NCBI RefSeq assembly: GCF_001612685.1
Contig: NZ_BDAY01000022.1
Location: forward strand, 62,001 to 126,000
Direction of reading: 5' to 3'
From: Nocardia altamirensis NBRC 108246
GTDB lineage: Bacteria > Actinomycetota > Actinomycetes > Mycobacteriales > Mycobacteriaceae
Length of the DNA: 64,000 bases
Positions 1 to 8,186 of the stretch are shown here, piece after piece. Numbering within the stretch: position 1 is the first letter of the stretch; each line of letters starts with the position of its first letter. The notes below the pieces were generated by a model. The model was not told the DNA's origin and made no database searches. It saw nothing but the letters and a program-made list of their open reading frames with translations. A program made the position numbers and the translations under genes.

Positions 1-2
1 GC

Positions 3-761
3 GCCACGCACGAGGAATGGGCACAGGCCCTGCTCAATGTCGGCCCGTCCCGGGTCGCGGCGATCGTCATCGAGCCGCTCGGTGGTGCGTCCTCGGGTGC
101 CTCCCCGATCGACATCGCCACCATGCACTGGCTGCGGCGGGAAACGAAGAACAACGGAATCGTGCTGATCGCCGACGAAGTCATGTCCGGGTTCGGGCGG
201 ACCGGCAAGTGGTGGGCCTGCGACCACTCGTCGATCGCACCCGACATCCTCACTTCAGGCAAAGGCGTGACCGGCGGCTACACCAGCCTCGCGGTCACGC
301 TGGTCGGTGCGACGGTCACGTCGGCGATCGCCGAACCGCTCGGCCCGATCGCGTTGGGCCACACCATGTCCGCGAATCCGCTCGCCTGCGCCGCCGCCAA
401 TGCCGTGCTGAGCGTCATCGAGGACGAAGGGCTGGTGCAGAACGCCGCCGCGGCCGGGACGTTCCTCGCCGACGCGCTGACCGCCCTGTGCGAGCGGTAT
501 CCGGGGTTGCTCTCCGACCAGTCGGGCATCGGGTTGATGCGCGCACTGCACATCGACCCGGCGCAGCCCGCGGACACCAACAAGCGAATCATCGCTGCCG
601 CCAAGGCGAACGGGCTCGTGCTCTGCCCGGCGGGCATCGGCGCGACCACGCATTCCGTGCTGGTGGCGCCGCCGCTGACCAGCACGCCGGACGAGGTCGA
701 CGAGCTCATCGTTCGACTCGACAAGGCGCTGGAAGCGGTAGCGGGAGTCGACAATGCGTGA
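3..761 (+). CDS. Class III PLP-dependent aminotransferase (3' part only)
   Basis: The reading frame is open from the left edge, so the N-terminus lies outside the window. The visible part carries the class III aminotransferase signature: an 'IVIEPLGG' strand, the 'LIADEVMSGFGRTGKWW' block with the Asp that contacts the pyridoxal nitrogen, and 'TSGKGVTGGY', whose Lys should form the Schiff base. It transfers an amino group from an unidentified donor to a keto or aldehyde acceptor in the cytoplasm. Its stop overlaps the start of the next gene by 8 bases, so the two are translationally coupled. With an aldehyde dehydrogenase partner, an omega-amino-acid or GABA-like substrate is plausible, but the sequence does not decide it. 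Confidence 0.9.
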   Translation, partial: ATHEEWAQALLNVGPSRVAAIVIEPLGGASSGASPIDIATMHWLRRETKNNGIVLIADEVMSGFGRTGKWWACDHSSIAPDILTSGKGVTGGYTSLAVTLVGATVTSAIAEPLGPIALGHTMSANPLACAAANAVLSVIEDEGLVQNAAAAGTFLADALTALCERYPGLLSDQSGIGLMRALHIDPAQPADTNKRIIAAAKANGLVLCPAGIGATTHSVLVAPPLTSTPDEVDELIVRLDKALEAVAGVDNA

Positions 762-2208
762 GGTGGCCGAGCTGCTCGACACCGTGCCGACCGAGCTGTG
801 GATCGGCGGGAAGCAGACGCCGCCCGCGAGCGGACTGGTGTTCCCCGTGGACAATCCGGCGACGGGCGAGGTCCTGATCGAAGTGGCCGACGCCTCGGCC
901 ATCGACGGCGCCCGCGCACTCGAGGTCGCGGCCGAGACCCAAACGGGGTGGGCCGCGACGCCGGCCCGCTGGCGCGCCGAAATCCTGCGCCGCGCTTGGG
1001 AACTGGTGCTGGCCCGGCGCGACGACTTCGCGCTGCTGATGACGCTGGAGATGGGCAAGCCGCTGCAGGAGAGCTACGGCGAGGTCATCTACGGCGCGGA
1101 ATTCCTGCGCTGGTTCGCCGAAGAAGCGGTGCGCGTGCATGGCCGCTACACGCACTCACCGTCCGGCGGCGGGCGGATCCTCGTCACCAAACAGCCGGTC
1201 GGCCCGACACTGGCGATCACCCCGTGGAACTTCCCGCTCGCCATGGGCACCCGCAAGATCGCGCCCGCCCTGGCGGCGGGCTGCACGATGGTGCTCAAAC
1301 CCGCCGCCGAGACACCGCTCACCATGCTGCTGCTCGGCCAGGTGTTAGCCGACGCCGGACTACCACCCGGCGTGCTGTCGATCCTGCCGACCTCGCAGGC
1401 GGCGGCACTCACCGATCCGCTGTTCGCCGACGACCGGCTGCGCAAGGTGACCTTCACCGGGTCCACCGCCGTCGGCAAACAGCTACTGGCGCAGTCGGCT
1501 TCGCGCGTGCTGCGCACCTCGATGGAACTCGGCGGCAACGCACCGTTCCTCGTGTTCGCCGACGCCGACCTCGATGCGGCGGTCGACGGCGCGATGGCGG
1601 CCAAGATGCGCAACACCGGCGAAGCCTGTACGGCCGCCAACCGTTTCCACGTCGACAACGCGGTGCGCGAGGGGTTCACCGCGGCGTTGACCGACCGGAT
1701 GCGGGCACTGAAGATCGGCGCGGGCCACCTGGACGGCGTCCAGGTGGGCCCGCTGATCAGCGAGAAACAACGCGCAACGGTCGCCGAACTGGTGCACGAC
1801 GCCCTAGCAAAGGGCGCCGTTCTCACCACCGGCGGCGCAAGTGTGCCCGGCGCCGGATACTTTTTCGAGCCGACGGTCCTGACCGACGTCCCCGCCGACG
1901 CCCGCATCCTGCGCGAGGAAGTATTCGGGCCGGTCGCCGCGATCACCGGCTTCGACGGCGAGGAGGCCGGTGTCGCGGCTGCCAACAACACCGAATTCGG
2001 CCTCGCCGCATACCTTTACACCACCGACCTCAACCGTGCGCTGCGCGTCGCCGACGCACTCGAATCCGGCATGGTAGGCGTGAACCGCGGCGTGATCTCC
2101 GATGTCGCAGCACCATTCGGCGGCATCAAGGAATCCGGCCTCGGCCGCGAAGCAGGCACCGAAGGTATCGAGGAATACCTCGAAACCAAGTACATCGCCC
2201 TGACCTGA
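754..2208 (+). CDS. NAD(P)-dependent aldehyde dehydrogenase, succinate-semialdehyde type
   Basis: This 484-residue protein has the complete aldehyde dehydrogenase layout. 'PWNFPLAMGTRK' and 'FTGSTAVGKQLL' form the nucleotide-binding fold, 'MELGGNAPF' carries the general base Glu, and 'NTGEACTAANRFHV' carries the nucleophilic Cys. Length and motifs fit the succinate-semialdehyde dehydrogenase branch, which oxidises a semialdehyde to the acid. The ATG at 754 lies inside the end of the aminotransferase gene, giving an 8-base overlap. The pair most simply deaminates an amino acid to a semialdehyde and then oxidises it, as gabT/gabD do, but the exact substrate is inference. The stop faces the next leftward gene across 5 bases. 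Confidence 0.88.
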   Translation: MREVAELLDTVPTELWIGGKQTPPASGLVFPVDNPATGEVLIEVADASAIDGARALEVAAETQTGWAATPARWRAEILRRAWELVLARRDDFALLMTLEMGKPLQESYGEVIYGAEFLRWFAEEAVRVHGRYTHSPSGGGRILVTKQPVGPTLAITPWNFPLAMGTRKIAPALAAGCTMVLKPAAETPLTMLLLGQVLADAGLPPGVLSILPTSQAAALTDPLFADDRLRKVTFTGSTAVGKQLLAQSASRVLRTSMELGGNAPFLVFADADLDAAVDGAMAAKMRNTGEACTAANRFHVDNAVREGFTAALTDRMRALKIGAGHLDGVQVGPLISEKQRATVAELVHDALAKGAVLTTGGASVPGAGYFFEPTVLTDVPADARILREEVFGPVAAITGFDGEEAGVAAANNTEFGLAAYLYTTDLNRALRVADALESGMVGVNRGVISDVAAPFGGIKESGLGREAGTEGIEEYLETKYIALT

Positions 2209-2213
2209 GCTAC

Positions 2214-3353
2214 TCAGCGCCCTTCCCGGTCGCGCAGCCACTTGCCGATGTCGTCCAGTGGCTGCCTGCCGATCGGGCCGATCGGGTCGTGCAGCAGATC
2301 CGTTGCCGCGCCGAGGGAATGGCCGAGGCCGGGATAGGTGATCAGTGTGTGATCCCGACTCCCGACCTCGGCCAAGGCGCGATCGACGCGCTGGGCCGCT
2401 GCCACCGACACGTTGCTGTCGTTGTCGCCGTGCACGGTGAGGACGGGAACGTGCCGGAGCGTGGGAGCTTGTGCCGCGACATCGGCGAGCGTCGACGGTG
2501 CGCCGTAGAGGCGGAAGGCACCGCCGGCCAGCTGCGTATCGGTGAATTGCACTGCCGCCGTGCGTAGTTCTGCGTCGAGATCGATACGCCCGTTCCCATC
2601 CACATCGAACGCCGGGTTGAGCACCGGCTGCACGGAGTCGAGTCCGTCCGCAAGCACGCCGACGAGTTCGTGCGGCACCACACCACCGTCACCACGCCAC
2701 GCGCGCCCCAAATCGGCGATACCCACCGACCCTTCGCGCGCGAACCCGCGCAGATACGGAATCACCACCCGCTCCCACTGCGCGATCAGCCCCTCCCGCC
2801 AAGGAATCCCCACCACACCCTGCAGGATGACCCCGCGCAGGTTCGGCATGTTGTCCGCAGCCGCCGCGGCAACAGTCGTCCCCTCGCTCCACCCGTAGAG
2901 ATACACCCGCTGCGCATCGATCCTCGGGTCACGAACCCCCGCCTGCACCGCAGTGCGCACATCTGCAACCAACTGCGTCATGGTGAGGTCGGTGCCGAAC
3001 CGAGGATCGATGTCGCCGATCCCCGCCACGTAGTGCTTGTTGTACCGCAACGTGGCGAACCCTTGCTCGGCAAGCGACCGAGCAACATCGGCGAACAGAT
3101 GACCCCGCGAGGTCCCACCCACGCTGGCATCGTCACCATTCAAATCCTCCGGCCCCGACCCACTCACCAGAACAACGAGCGGCGCAGGCCGATCACTCGC
3201 CGGATACGTCATCTCCCCGTGAGACACGAAGTCACCGAACGAAATCGACAACCCAGCCGACCTCACTGCGGCGTTCGATTCGCCGCCCCCCGTGCATGCC
3301 GTAGCCACAGCAAGAACACCCGCCACGAGTGCCACCATCCGAAGTGTGCGCAT
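2214..3353 (-). CDS. Alpha/beta-hydrolase lipoprotein
   Basis: The 379-residue protein starts with a lipoprotein signal: a charged 'MRTLRM', a hydrophobic stretch and the lipobox 'VATAC' at about residue 19-23, so it should be exported and lipid-anchored. The body is an alpha/beta hydrolase with the nucleophile elbow 'GWSEGT', a 'GDNDSN' acid loop and the His in 'YPGLGHSLG'. The early 'VVLVSGSGPED' block is typical of bacterial dienelactone-hydrolase-like peptidases and esterases. An upstream in-frame extension to 3596 is basic, low-complexity sequence that would destroy the signal peptide, so the ATG at 3353 is preferred. The substrate is unknown. It lies 59 bases downstream of the DUF4185 gene on the same strand. 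Confidence 0.85.
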   Translation of the reverse strand: MRTLRMVALVAGVLAVATACTGGGESNAAVRSAGLSISFGDFVSHGEMTYPASDRPAPLVVLVSGSGPEDLNGDDASVGGTSRGHLFADVARSLAEQGFATLRYNKHYVAGIGDIDPRFGTDLTMTQLVADVRTAVQAGVRDPRIDAQRVYLYGWSEGTTVAAAAADNMPNLRGVILQGVVGIPWREGLIAQWERVVIPYLRGFAREGSVGIADLGRAWRGDGGVVPHELVGVLADGLDSVQPVLNPAFDVDGNGRIDLDAELRTAAVQFTDTQLAGGAFRLYGAPSTLADVAAQAPTLRHVPVLTVHGDNDSNVSVAAAQRVDRALAEVGSRDHTLITYPGLGHSLGAATDLLHDPIGPIGRQPLDDIGKWLRDREGR

Positions 3354-3412
3354 AAGCGCGACGCTAACCCCGCCGATCTCAACCGTCCTCCCCCCACAGT
3401 ACGAGGTTGTGG

Positions 3413-5182
3413 TTAACGGTAGTAAACCTCCAGTTCGGCGATCGAGGTGAAATAGGCTGTGCCGCCTGGCTTTCCGATGATGCGGACGCCGTCGCCGGAT
3501 GTGGTGGCGAAATTGAAGGTGTAGGTGGTGAAGGGCCCTGCGGCGGGGGTGTAGGGGTAGCGCGGGTCGGTTTTTGTGTTTCGGACGTCGATCCATTGGA
3601 AGTTTTGGCGTACCTGGACGCGCAGGCCTGCGGCGAACCAGCCGCCGTCGTCGAAGACTTCGCCGGTGGTGTAGACGACCTGGTTCATCAGGTAGGGCTG
3701 GGACCAGGTGAAGCCCCAGAAGTCGATGTCCTTGTTCTCCTGGTCGAAGCTGTTCTCGCTCTTGGTGAAATCACCGTCGTTGTAGTACTCGCTGTGCCCG
3801 TAGTGCGCGGACTTCTCGATCGGCGTCACGGACGTGCCGGTGTAGGCGAGATTGTCGCGTGGGTCTGGTTGGTTCGCAGGCGATTTCGCGGTGTACGGCA
3901 GCAGCGTCAGCTTGCGCAGGTTGAACGAGTAGGCGGTGTCGCCGCCCGCGCTGCCCACCCACCAGTTCGATTGCACCCACATCGAGGTGCCGTCGGGCTC
4001 GATGAACTTCGACGGGATGGTGGTGGCATAGCCGCCGTTCTTCGGGCCTGGGCAGCCAGGTCCACGACCGAACCACGGATAGCCGCCGAAGTCCTTGGTC
4101 AAGAACAGCTTCCACGGCCCCCACGGGTTCGGCGCCTCGTAGAACTCGTAGGTGTATTCGGTCCAGGACGTGTACAGGTACCGTTTCAGCGCGCTGACGT
4201 AGACGACGCCGCCCTGGGAGATCACCGACAGGTTGTGCGGGTATTCCCGGAAGTTCCGCAGCGTGGGGTATTGCCGCCTGGTGTCGCGCAGCACCGGCCG
4301 TCGTTCTTCCACGTGCTTGGTCCACCGGGGCTTGTCACCGTCGAGTCCGGCGAAGAATTCCCAGCGGTTCCGGTGCTCGACCGCGCCCTTCGGCACGCGA
4401 GCGAGGAAGAGGTCGAACGGGTCGGCGACCGTGGCGGTGAAGGATCCGCGCCAGTTGCCGTCCAAGCCGTACGCGTAGACGTAGCGCGCCGCGTCCGCAC
4501 CCAATGCGGCCGCCGTGTCGCGGGAGTCACGCCCGAAGTCGAGGAAGAAGATGGTGGTGAAGACGCCCTCGGTGAACATCGGTTGCTGGGTTTTGTGCCA
4601 GGTGCGCCCGTGGTCGTCGGACCACGAAACGCTGGCGTTGGGCGCGTCGTTGAACGCGATATCGCCCGGTCCGAGGCGCAGGTCCTGGATGGCGAGGTAG
4701 AGGCGCCCGTCGGCGCAGACGATGCCGGTCGGCTTCCTGTTGTACTTGTCCGGGTCGCCCCAGATCGCGCCGACCTCGTCGGCCACCGCAAGCACTTCGC
4801 CCGTCAGACCCGACTTGGGGTCACCCGTGATCCGGTTGACGACGATATCGTGCCTCGGGCCGTCGCTGAAGCCGCTGCCGTCGCCGTTCACCGAATACAG
4901 ATTGTCGTCGTCGGCCCAGCAGGTCACCCACAGGTCGCCGTCGCTTTCGCTGTCGACGGCGAGCGCGTTGCCGACGAACGCCGTGGCAAAGAACGTGCTC
5001 AGCTCTCCGGCAACGCTACCGGCGACGGCGGGTTCGACGGATCCGGTGGGTTCGTCGGCCCCGCTGTCGGGAGCCGGCTCGGGCGACCGCGACACGGCGA
5101 CCCCGGCACCCGCCAAACCCGCCAGCACACCGGCTGCTCCGGAGAGGCCGAATACGAAGTGCCGCCGACCCATTGGGCTCAT
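3413..5182 (-). CDS. Tat-exported DUF4185 protein with C-terminal F5/8-type domain
   Basis: The 589-residue protein begins with 'MSPMGRRHFVFG', a twin-arginine signal followed by a hydrophobic Ala/Gly segment, so it should be exported folded. The main part (about residues 70-430) resembles the DUF4185 beta-propeller-like family, with repeated Trp/Tyr/Asp-rich blades such as 'ASVSWSDDHGRTWHK'. The last 140 residues look like a discoidin (F5/8 type C) carbohydrate-binding fold. The start at 5182 is chosen because GGGGAG lies seven bases upstream; a longer form to 5212 has no such site. It is probably a secreted glycan-binding or glycan-cleaving protein. No catalytic residues are identifiable, so the function is unknown. 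Confidence 0.75.
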   Translation of the reverse strand: MSPMGRRHFVFGLSGAAGVLAGLAGAGVAVSRSPEPAPDSGADEPTGSVEPAVAGSVAGELSTFFATAFVGNALAVDSESDGDLWVTCWADDDNLYSVNGDGSGFSDGPRHDIVVNRITGDPKSGLTGEVLAVADEVGAIWGDPDKYNRKPTGIVCADGRLYLAIQDLRLGPGDIAFNDAPNASVSWSDDHGRTWHKTQQPMFTEGVFTTIFFLDFGRDSRDTAAALGADAARYVYAYGLDGNWRGSFTATVADPFDLFLARVPKGAVEHRNRWEFFAGLDGDKPRWTKHVEERRPVLRDTRRQYPTLRNFREYPHNLSVISQGGVVYVSALKRYLYTSWTEYTYEFYEAPNPWGPWKLFLTKDFGGYPWFGRGPGCPGPKNGGYATTIPSKFIEPDGTSMWVQSNWWVGSAGGDTAYSFNLRKLTLLPYTAKSPANQPDPRDNLAYTGTSVTPIEKSAHYGHSEYYNDGDFTKSENSFDQENKDIDFWGFTWSQPYLMNQVVYTTGEVFDDGGWFAAGLRVQVRQNFQWIDVRNTKTDPRYPYTPAAGPFTTYTFNFATTSGDGVRIIGKPGGTAYFTSIAELEVYYR

Positions 5183-5372
5183 CGCCGTGCTCCCCGGCGG
5201 CGATCTGAGCACTCGGCACGACCCGACCTGCCCGCATTGGACCCAGGCAGGCTGGAACTGCAGTTCACACTGACCATCTTTCGAACAGAACGGTTTTCCG
5301 CTCCGACAGTAGCTGCCGCGGGCGGTTCAGGGCGGCGGAGGGCTGCCACCAAAACCATTGGCTCGGCCGCAG

Positions 5373-6950
5373 TCAGGTGGTGCCGGAGGAACTCGGTGTC
5401 GACTGTCCGACGGTTCCCGGCACGGCAGGCTCGGATCCTCGGTCCCCTGTCGGCACCCGTCTGAGCACGGCAGCGATGATCACCGCCGCGACCAGCAGGA
5501 TGACGACGCAGATCGCGGCCACGACATTCATTCCCGCGGTGAAGGATTCCCGTGCGGCAGCGGCCAGCAGCGCGCTGAGATCCGCGGGGAGATCCGCCGC
5601 GAGCGCTGCGGCCAGGTTGTCGCGCGCGGCATCGGGCACCTCGAGTCCGGCCGGCACGGCACCGACAATCCGATCCCGGTAGACCGCGGCGCCGATACTG
5701 CCCATGACCGCGACGCCCAACGCGGCGCCTGCTTCGTTGGCCACCTGTGTCAGCGATGCTGCGGAACCGGCCTGCTCCGGTGCCGCCGAGCTGATCACCA
5801 GGTTCGTCCCCACCGCGAGCAGCGGTCCTTCGCCGAGTCCCATGATGGCGAAGCCGATGATCACCAGCATCGGACTCGACTCGGCGTCCAGCTGCGTGAA
5901 CAGTGCGAAGGCGACGGCAACGCCGACGATGCCACCCGAAATGAGGTACGCGGGCCGAATTCGCCTGCCTATCAAGGGCGCAACGATTCCGCTGATCGTC
6001 GCCACCACCATGCCGGGTAGGAGACACAGTGCGGCGGCGAACGGCGTCAGGCCGAGCACGGACTGGAGATACTGGATCAGATAGAACATGCTCGATGTCC
6101 CGATCAGCGCGTACAGCACGAGGCCGACGAGCATGGTGCTGAACGATCGATTCTCGAACAACCGCAGGTCCATGAACGGCTTGTCGCGGCGGCGTTGGCG
6201 GCGGACGAAGGCGACACCGCAGCCGATTCCGCAGAGGCCGACCAGTATCGGCGTCGCCTGCGCGCCGTGGCGGGTGATCTCCTTGAGGCCGTAGCTGACC
6301 GCGACCATGGCGCCCACCGAGAGCAGCGCGCTGACGATATCGATGGCGCCACCGTCGGGGTTTCGATACTCGTCGATCGTCAGCGGGCACAGCACGAGCA
6401 GCAGCACCATCACGGGCACCGCGAGCAGAAAGGCTGAGCCCCACCAGAAATGCGCAAGCACTACCCCACCGACCACCGATCCGAGGATGGCGCCGAGCGG
6501 AAAGCTGGCGGCCCACACACCGATAGCGAGCCCACGCTGATTCGGTTCGCGGAACATATTCCTGATCAACGCCAATGTCGATGGTGCGAGCGTGGATCCG
6601 GCAATGCCGAGTAATGCCCGGCCCGCGATCAACGTGGTGGCATCGGTGGCGAACGCGGACACCAGGCAGGCCGCCGCGAAGCAGGCCGCCCCGATCATCA
6701 GCAGTTTCCGGCGACCGATCCGGTCGCCGAGCGTGCCCATCGTGATGAGTAGCCCGCCGACCATGAAGCCGTAGCTGTCGAGAATCCACAGCTGCTGCAC
6801 CGCGTTCGGCCGCAGATCCGCCGTGATCAGCGGTAGCGCGAACAACAGAACGAACATCTCGAAGGTGATCACGATGGTCGCGAGCGTCAGGATCGTCAAG
6901 CCGATCCATTCTCTGCGCCCGGCCGCAGGAGCGAAGTTGTTGACAGGCAC
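5373..6950 (-). CDS. DHA2-family (EmrB/QacA) MFS drug exporter
   Basis: This 525-residue membrane protein has about 14 hydrophobic helices. It carries the MFS motif A 'GTLGDRIGRRKLL' after the second helix and the antiporter motif C 'GVWAASFPLGAILGSVVGG', which marks proton-driven drug exporters. The start is the GTG at 6950 with a purine-rich site six bases upstream; further upstream in-frame sequence runs through the promoter. It is divergent from the reductase gene at 7117, and its own upstream region holds a copy of the ECF42-type promoter (6995-7022). It therefore probably belongs to the regulon of the sigma factor at 8187. Exported compound: unknown. Confidence 0.88.
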   Translation of the reverse strand: MPVNNFAPAAGRREWIGLTILTLATIVITFEMFVLLFALPLITADLRPNAVQQLWILDSYGFMVGGLLITMGTLGDRIGRRKLLMIGAACFAAACLVSAFATDATTLIAGRALLGIAGSTLAPSTLALIRNMFREPNQRGLAIGVWAASFPLGAILGSVVGGVVLAHFWWGSAFLLAVPVMVLLLVLCPLTIDEYRNPDGGAIDIVSALLSVGAMVAVSYGLKEITRHGAQATPILVGLCGIGCGVAFVRRQRRRDKPFMDLRLFENRSFSTMLVGLVLYALIGTSSMFYLIQYLQSVLGLTPFAAALCLLPGMVVATISGIVAPLIGRRIRPAYLISGGIVGVAVAFALFTQLDAESSPMLVIIGFAIMGLGEGPLLAVGTNLVISSAAPEQAGSAASLTQVANEAGAALGVAVMGSIGAAVYRDRIVGAVPAGLEVPDAARDNLAAALAADLPADLSALLAAAARESFTAGMNVVAAICVVILLVAAVIIAAVLRRVPTGDRGSEPAVPGTVGQSTPSSSGTT

Positions 6951-6994
6951 GGTGTTCCGCCTTCCGTTCGACACACACTCGGTCTGTGTGCATG

Positions 6995-7022
6995 CATCGA
7001 ACGGGCGCTGGTCGTTTCGACA
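6995..7022 (-). promoter_or_regulatory. ECF42-type promoter for the MFS exporter
   Basis: On the minus strand, TGTCGA (7022-7017) is followed after exactly 17 bases by CGATG (6999-6995). The same two boxes with the same spacing occur on the plus strand at 7036-7063 and 7746-7773. It lies 45 bases upstream of the exporter start. TGTCGA-like -35 boxes are known for ECF42 sigma factors, and an ECF42 gene lies 1.2 kb away. Confidence 0.75.
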
Positions 7023-7035
7023 TCGGCCGATTCGG

Positions 7036-7063
7036 TGTCGATCTCGTACATGGCCGTTCGATG
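7036..7063 (+). promoter_or_regulatory. ECF42-type promoter for the DHFR-like gene
   Basis: TGTCGA (7036-7041), 17 bases, CGATG (7059-7063), inside the longer shared block TGGCCGTTCGATGCA (7051-7065) that recurs at 7761-7775. It stands back to back with the divergent exporter promoter, the two -35 boxes being 13 bases apart, and 53 bases upstream of the ATG at 7117. Confidence 0.78.
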
Positions 7064-7116
7064 CATTCAGGAGGCAAAGACCTCGCACGAGACGACCGAG
7101 GAACGAGGAGTCGAGG

Positions 7117-7713
7117 ATGCGCGAACTGATTGTTTCGGAGTTCATCACGATCGACGGCGTGGTGGAGGCGCCGGGTGGCGAGCCGGGGCACCGGCACAGC
7201 GGCTGGGTGTTCGACTATGCCGCGCCGCCGATCGAGAACTACAAGCTGGACGAACTGAACGGGGTCGAGGCCATGTTGTTCGGACGAAGCAACTACGAGC
7301 AGTTCGCGCAAGCGTGGACGCCGCGTACCGGCACTATCGCGGATCGACTGAACACGATGCCGAAGTATGTCGTGGGTACCAAGGTGGAGCAGCCGCCCGC
7401 ATGGTCGAACACCACCGCCCTCGGCGGCGAATTGGTGAGCGCCGTAACCACCTTGAAGGCGGGCGACGGCGGTCCGATCCTTGTCCACGGCAGCGCGACG
7501 CTGGTGCAGGGTCTGCTGACCGCCGACCTCGTCGACGAACTGCGGTTGCAGCTCTTCCCGGTCGTCGTCGGTGGTGGGCGGAGTATCTTTCCTACCGGAT
7601 TCCAGAAGACGACTTTCGCACTCACGTCCGTGGTGCGGATTCTGCCGGAGGTGATCGCACTCCACTACCGCAGGCAGGCGATAGCCGCCGCTGGACCGCC
7701 GCAAGGCCACTGA
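7117..7713 (+). CDS. RibD/DHFR-like reductase domain protein
   Basis: This 198-residue protein matches the RibD C-terminal/dihydrofolate-reductase-like family: the opening 'MRELIVSEFITIDGVVEAP', 'MLFGRSNYEQF' in the middle, and 'ILVHGSATLVQGLL' followed by 'DELRLQLFPVVVGGGRSIF' near the end. Members bind NADPH and reduce small-molecule carbonyl or pterin-like substrates; many are orphan proteins found beside ECF42 or DGPF genes. The start is the ATG at 7117 with GAGGAG seven bases upstream; the longer upstream frame covers the promoter. It is transcribed from the ECF42-type promoter at 7036 and followed by a second copy of that promoter. Physiological substrate: unknown. Confidence 0.85.
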   Translation: MRELIVSEFITIDGVVEAPGGEPGHRHSGWVFDYAAPPIENYKLDELNGVEAMLFGRSNYEQFAQAWTPRTGTIADRLNTMPKYVVGTKVEQPPAWSNTTALGGELVSAVTTLKAGDGGPILVHGSATLVQGLLTADLVDELRLQLFPVVVGGGRSIFPTGFQKTTFALTSVVRILPEVIALHYRRQAIAAAGPPQGH

Positions 7714-7745
7714 CCGACACCTGTCCAGAAGAATTTCACGCGAGG

Positions 7746-7773
7746 TGTCGATTCGGTGGGTGGCCGTTCGATG
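7746..7773 (+). promoter_or_regulatory. ECF42-type promoter for the DGPF-sigma operon
   Basis: TGTCGA (7746-7751), 17 bases, CGATG (7769-7773), within a 15-base block identical to the copy at 7051-7065. It lies 51 bases upstream of the DGPF gene, which precedes the sigma factor gene, so the sigma factor probably activates its own transcription. Confidence 0.78.
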
Positions 7774-7824
7774 CAGTGGGGTGAGGGTCGGACGATCCTG
7801 ACGACGACGAGCAAAGGACGCGAT

Positions 7825-8175
7825 ATGCGCTACATGATGCTGATCCACGTCGACCCGGTCACCGCGCCGGAGCCGGACGAGGCGTTGATGGAGCAGGTGG
7901 GCAAGGTGATCGAGGAGATGACCAAGGCGGGCGTGCTGCTGGACACCAACGGCCTGCACCCGGTCACCGAGGCCACCAGGATCACCCAGTCGAACGGCAA
8001 GCAGACGGTCGTCGACGGGCCGTTCACCGAGTCCAAAGAGGTGGTCGGCGGGTACTGCATCCTGCAGACCAAATCGCAGGACGAGGCGGTCGAATGGACC
8101 AAGCGTTTTCTCGGCGCACACGGGCCGGAGTGGGATATCGAGGTCGAGATCCGGCAGCTCGCCGTGCAGGCCTGA
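7825..8175 (+). CDS. YCII-related DGPF-domain protein
   Basis: This is a small, complete 116-residue YCII/DGPF protein. It opens 'MRYMMLIHVDP' and holds the naming motif 'DGPFTESKEVVGGY' in the middle, ending in a ferredoxin-like fold strand. Such proteins are almost always encoded beside ECF42 sigma factors and are thought to take part in their signalling, although the biochemical role is unknown. The ATG at 7825 has AAAGGA seven bases upstream; in-frame sequence back to 7756 overlaps the promoter. It is separated from the sigma gene by 11 bases and shares its promoter at 7746. Confidence 0.9.
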   Translation: MRYMMLIHVDPVTAPEPDEALMEQVGKVIEEMTKAGVLLDTNGLHPVTEATRITQSNGKQTVVDGPFTESKEVVGGYCILQTKSQDEAVEWTKRFLGAHGPEWDIEVEIRQLAVQA

Positions 8176-8186
8176 CCGGGCCGCGG

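Noticed and set aside
3354..3596. N-terminal extension of the hydrolase lipoprotein
   Set aside because: The extension is His/Arg-rich, overlaps the DUF4185 gene end, and would place the lipoprotein signal in the middle of the protein.
3407..5464. 685-residue plus-strand open frame
   Set aside because: It is the antisense of the DUF4185 gene, with Val/Arg/Gly-rich translation and no domain or ribosome site.
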